From positions 1 to 18,113 of the forward strand of contig CAKUAK010000027.1 in NCBI GenBank assembly GCA_934636325.1: 18,113 nucleotides of DNA, given 5' to 3'. A model generated the notes under the pieces. The model was not told the origin of the DNA. It ran no database searches and saw nothing but the letters and a program-made list of their open reading frames with translations. The stretch is from an uncultured Eubacteriales bacterium (GTDB lineage Bacteria > Bacillota > Clostridia > Oscillospirales > Butyricicoccaceae). The translations under genes were made by a program, and so were the position numbers. Positions 15,908 to 18,113 of this stretch are shown one piece after another (positions within the stretch are counted from its first letter, which is position 1; each line of letters begins with the position of its first letter).

Positions 15908-16546
15908 TTATAAAAGAAGTGTCGGTTTGTTTGCATAGTCGGAATATATCTTTGCGGTGCCGGATGACGGATCAAGCCCGCGCCCCATATCGGAAAAGAA
16001 TGATTTCATCGCCGTGTCCATCGTCTCGACATATGATACGATGGCCTTGGCAATGGCCTGTTCGTCGGCGCTGTCGGGGCGGCGGAGCATGCGTGAATAT
16101 CTGCCCTCGCCGTATTCGGCCTGTGGGGGATCGGAAAGCCCGGCCTCGATCTGGGTCCACAGCGCGAAGAAGCTGTTCATAAGGGCGACAAGGCTGGCGT
16201 TCTGGGTGCGCAGCGTCACGCGGAGCTGCCCCAGCGCGCTGCTGTTTTTATAAAGCTCGATGCTGTACCGCACCGTCGGGTTGTATTTATAGCTCAGTGC
16301 GCTTTTTACCGACAGCAGGGTGTCCGACGGCCGCAGCATGACCTGGAGCTGATCCATTGCATTTATCATTTCCACGGCCTTTGAAAATATATCGCCGCGG
16401 CGCTTTTCCGGCGTCGTATAGGAAACATGCTCGGCCAGGATCTGGTTTATCATATTTGAGCGGCTGGTGCCGTTGGCATAGGCCAGGCGGTCGATGCAGG
16501 CGACGACGTCATCCGAAAGGACGATGCTGTATACGCTTTTCTGCAC
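15908..16546 (-). CDS. Ribbon-helix-helix DNA-binding protein of unknown family, upstream of clpB
   Basis: The N-terminus has the shape of a ribbon-helix-helix (CopG/MetJ-like) DNA-binding domain: strand KSVYSIVL (3-10), helix SDDVVACIDRLAYANG (11-26), turn TSRS (27-30) and helix NMINQILAEHV (31-41). The remaining 170 residues look mostly helical and amphipathic (for example QLRVTLRTQNASLVALMN at 107-124, AIAKAIVSYVETMDTAM at 164-180); I recognise no domain. It is much longer than typical RHH repressors, so this part may sense a ligand or protein. The GTG at 16546 (212 residues) is preferred: AAGGAAG is eight bases upstream, whereas the GTG at 16555 sits against it. The promoter is a full consensus, and clpB follows after 12 bases. 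A role as clpB repressor is inferred from position. Confidence 0.75.
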   Translation of the reverse strand: MQKSVYSIVLSDDVVACIDRLAYANGTSRSNMINQILAEHVSYTTPEKRRGDIFSKAVEMINAMDQLQVMLRPSDTLLSVKSALSYKYNPTVRYSIELYKNSSALGQLRVTLRTQNASLVALMNSFFALWTQIEAGLSDPPQAEYGEGRYSRMLRRPDSADEQAIAKAIVSYVETMDTAMKSFFSDMGRGLDPSSGTAKIYSDYANKPTLLL

Positions 16547-16564
16547 TTTACCCACTTCCTTTCT

Positions 16565-16633
16565 TGCGAAACTATTATACCGCGTCTAAATAATTTGTCA
16601 AGTAGTTTATATAATTTAATTTGCGAATTATTA
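16565..16633. repeat. Pair of TTCGCAA direct repeats around the RHH-clpB promoter
   Basis: On the plus strand TTGCGAA occurs at 16565-16571 and 16621-16627, each followed by TATTA after 1-2 bases (TTGCGAAACTATTA and TTGCGAATTATTA). One copy covers the expected RHH-clpB start site and runs into its -10 box; the other lies between the RHH-clpB -35 and the -35 of the divergent M20D gene. The second is also part of a near-palindrome, AATTTGCGAATT (10 of 12 bases symmetric). They are candidate operators for the RHH protein. Confidence 0.5.
16575..16602 (-). promoter_or_regulatory. Consensus promoter of the RHH-clpB operon
   Basis: On the minus strand a perfect TTGACA (16597-16602) and a perfect TATAAT (16575-16580) are 16 bases apart. 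The leader to the GTG start is only about 20 bases. No CIRCE inverted repeat (TTAGCACTC-N9-GAGTGCTAA) and no CtsR heptad (GGTCAAA) is seen in the intergenic region, though clpB genes of Firmicutes commonly have one. Confidence 0.85.
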
Positions 16634-16636
16634 GGA

Positions 16637-16665
16637 TTGTTTTGGAGATGGGCATATGTTAGAAT
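16637..16665 (+). promoter_or_regulatory. Promoter of the M20D amidohydrolase
   Basis: TTGTTT (16637-16642) and TAGAAT (16660-16665) are 17 bases apart, with a TG extension (TGTTAGAAT). It points away from the RHH-clpB promoter, with one TTGCGAA repeat immediately upstream, so the two transcription units share a control region. The ribosome site is AAGGAG (16706-16711), seven bases before the ATG. Confidence 0.65.
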
Positions 16666-16718
16666 GAAAACACAGGATCCGCCGGAGGGGACGGCGGCAA
16701 AGGAAAAGGAGAAGAAGT

Positions 16719-17894
16719 ATGGATTATCTGAAGAGAGCGGGGGAGCTGATGCCACAGATGGTGGCCGACAGGCGGTATCTGCATCAGAACCCCGAGGTCG
16801 GGTTCGAGCTTCCGAAAACGACGGCATTCGTATGCGAAAAGCTGCGGGAGATCGGGCTTGAGCCCAAAATGGTCGGCAAAAGCGGCATAACGGCGACGAT
16901 AGGCGATCCGGCGAGGGGAAAGACCATCCTGCTGCGCGCCGATATGGACGCGCTGCCCATGCGCGAGGACAGCGGCCTGCCCTTCGCATCGACCTGCGAG
17001 CGGGCTCATACCTGCGGACATGATATGCATACGGCCATGCTGTTGGGGGCGGCAAGGCTGCTCAAGGAAAACGAGAAGGAGCTTTGCGGCTGCGTCAAGC
17101 TGATGTTCCAGCCGGCCGAAGAGATCCTTGGCGGTGCAAAGGACATGCTTGAAAACGGCATACTTGAAGCTCCTCATGTCGACGCCGCTATGGGTGCCCA
17201 TATGCTTCCGATGGCGCCGACCGGCTTTATCGGGTATGGCAAGGGGGCTGTGTCGGCCTCAAGCGACGCTATAAATATAACCGTGACCGGCAAGGGCGGC
17301 CACGGCGCGAGCCCGCAAAATACCATTGACCCGATAAACGTCATGGTACATATACATCTGGCCCTTCAGGAGCTGATAGCCCGCGAGGCGACGCCCGGAG
17401 AGGTCGCCGTGCTGACCTTCGGCCGTTTTCAGGCCGGCGAAGCCAATAACATCATCCCCCAGACGGCCTTTATGGGCGGAAGCCTGCGCATGTATGACAA
17501 AAAGCAGCGGGCCTTCATGCTTGAACGCATAGAGCAGGTGACAAAGAGTATAGCCGAGGCCTTCCGCGCCGAGGCGAAGTTCGAAAATCCGCATTCGACC
17601 TGCGCGCTGGTCATAGACGAAAGGATGGCCGACATCATAGGCGAGGGCTTCGGGAAGCTCTTCGGACCCCGCGCAGCCTGCCTCGATCAGAAGATGAGCG
17701 GTTCCGAGGACTTTGCCGAGGTCGCCGAGCGCGTGCCCTCGATGTTCTTTGTCGTCGGGGGAGGGACGCCGGAAAACGGATATTGCTACGGCGGACACCA
17801 CCCCAAGGTCATGTTTGATGAAAACGCCCTTCAGTTCGGCGCGGCTGCCTATGCGTGCGGCGCGTCCTATTGGCTGTCGAGCTGCGATAAATAG
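16719..17894 (+). CDS. M20D-family amidohydrolase (hippurate/N-acyl-amino-acid hydrolase type)
   Basis: A metal-dependent cytoplasmic hydrolase that removes acyl groups from N-acyl amino acids (hippurate hydrolase, N-acetyl-diaminopimelate deacetylase and IAA-amino-acid hydrolase relatives). The 391 residues match the family. Motifs: HQNPEVGFE (22-30), RADMDALP (73-80), TCGHDMHTAMLLGAA (98-112) with metal ligands Cys99 and His101, FQPAEE (130-135) with Glu134/Glu135, GAHM with His161, the dimerisation-domain GKGGHGASP (191-199), MSGSEDFA (326-333) and the final ligand His360 in GGHHPKV. There is no signal peptide. It is monocistronic and divergent from RHH-clpB. The exact substrate cannot be read; its close relation to GH3-amide-cleaving hydrolases of plants is a family fact, but the genes here are not in one operon. 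Confidence 0.92.
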   Translation: MDYLKRAGELMPQMVADRRYLHQNPEVGFELPKTTAFVCEKLREIGLEPKMVGKSGITATIGDPARGKTILLRADMDALPMREDSGLPFASTCERAHTCGHDMHTAMLLGAARLLKENEKELCGCVKLMFQPAEEILGGAKDMLENGILEAPHVDAAMGAHMLPMAPTGFIGYGKGAVSASSDAINITVTGKGGHGASPQNTIDPINVMVHIHLALQELIAREATPGEVAVLTFGRFQAGEANNIIPQTAFMGGSLRMYDKKQRAFMLERIEQVTKSIAEAFRAEAKFENPHSTCALVIDERMADIIGEGFGKLFGPRAACLDQKMSGSEDFAEVAERVPSMFFVVGGGTPENGYCYGGHHPKVMFDENALQFGAAAYACGASYWLSSCDK

Positions 17895-17901
17895 GCAAAA
17901 C

Positions 17902-17932
17902 AAAAGCCGGAGTCTTTGTGACTCCGGCTTTT
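17902..17932 (+). terminator. Terminator of the M20D gene
   Basis: AAAAGCCGGAGTC (17902-17914), loop TTTGT, and the exact complement GACTCCGGCTTTT (17920-17932), starting 8 bases after the stop codon. The arms carry A and T tails, so it can act on both strands. Confidence 0.85.
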
Positions 17933-17954
17933 ACTGTCGAAAAAACATCCTGAT

Positions 17955-17983
17955 AAAAGGGTCTGTGCAGGCACAGACCTTTT
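17955..17983 (-). terminator. Terminator of the cyclophilin gene
   Basis: GGTCTGTGC (17960-17968), AG, GCACAGACC (17971-17979), flanked by AAAA on the left and TTTT on the right. It lies 12 bases beyond the stop codon of the minus-strand gene and ends in TTTT on that strand. It may also serve as a second stop for the M20D transcript. Confidence 0.75.
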
Positions 17984-17994
17984 GATAATAAGGT

Positions 17995-18113
17995 TTATGT
18001 TTCCTTGATGGTGCGGATGTCGGCGGTGTTATTCTTCTGGCTGTCCTCGACGATCTTGTCGACACATTCCATGCCCGAGGTGACGCGGCCGAAGGCGGCA
18101 TACTGGCCGTCGA
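17995..18113 (-). CDS. C-terminal end of a cyclophilin-type peptidyl-prolyl isomerase (partial)
   Basis: The last 38 codons before a TAA (17995-17997) are visible; the gene enters from the right edge. The piece begins DGQYAAFGRVTSGMECVDKI, which matches the conserved cyclophilin C-terminal phrase 'LDGKYAAFGRVTEGMDVVDKI', and ends in the polar tail IRTIKET. Cyclophilins speed up cis-trans isomerisation of prolyl bonds; whether this one has a signal peptide or lipoprotein anchor cannot be seen. Confidence 0.88.
   Translation of the reverse strand, partial: DGQYAAFGRVTSGMECVDKIVEDSQKNNTADIRTIKET

Noticed and set aside
14180..15913. 577-codon open frame on the plus strand opposite clpB
   Set aside because: It lies fully antisense to an unmistakable ClpB, has no ribosome site, and its translation has no recognisable domain; long antisense frames are usual in this GC-rich codon usage.
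16681..16700. CCGCC...GGCGG hairpin in the leader of the M20D gene, considered as a riboswitch or attenuator
   Set aside because: Only a 5-base stem with a 9-base loop, no T-run, and the leader is too short for a known riboswitch class.

Overview
The window looks like chromosome from a GC-rich, low-oxygen gut-type Firmicute of the class Clostridia. This is inferred from strong AGGAGG-type ribosome sites, sigma-A-like promoters with TG-extended -10 boxes, short hairpin-plus-T terminators, GCC/GGC/GTC-rich codon use that still uses many ATA isoleucine codons, and gene families typical of Clostridia (DegV, M20D amidohydrolase, a CydD/IrtAB-like ABC pair, HD-GYP). I see no rRNA, tRNA, IS element, CRISPR array or phage gene, and no gene-free stretch longer than 300 bases.

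Layout. (1) 1-71, minus: first 23 codons of a gene leaving the window, possibly a YwaF/TIGR02206-type membrane protein. (2) 203-2630, minus: two-gene operon of a monoacylglycerol-lipase-like hydrolase and glycerol kinase, overlapping by 8 bases. (3) 2732-6321, plus: promoter with unusual GGGTTAG repeats in the leader, then two overlapping ABC half-transporters and a long perfect hairpin. (4) 6327-7530, plus: a single gene for a member of the LOR/SDH (ArgZ/AgrE C-terminal, ornithine-cyclodeaminase-like) family without the usual N-terminal domain. (5) 7532-13191, minus: a tightly coupled four-gene operon: DegV fatty-acid-binding protein, PEMT/ICMT-like membrane methyltransferase, GH3-family adenylating enzyme, and a 7TM-GAF-degenerate GGDEF-HD-GYP protein. 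(6) 13236-16602, minus: a ribbon-helix-helix DNA-binding protein of unknown family followed 12 bases later by clpB. (7) 16637-17935, plus: an M20D amidohydrolase divergent from the RHH-clpB operon. (8) 17995-18113, minus: the C-terminus of a cyclophilin-type peptidyl-prolyl isomerase.

How the genes may work together. The lipase/kinase pair makes a short route from monoacylglycerol to glycerol-3-phosphate. The DegV-methyltransferase-GH3-HD-GYP operon has the look of an acyl-chain handling pathway joined to c-di-GMP turnover; its substrate is unknown. The RHH-clpB unit suggests that the disaggregase is controlled by a dedicated RHH repressor instead of the HrcA/CtsR sites common in Firmicutes; TTCGCAA repeats at its promoter are candidate operators. 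The RHH-clpB unit and the GH3/DegV/HD-GYP operon are the parts most worth a second look.
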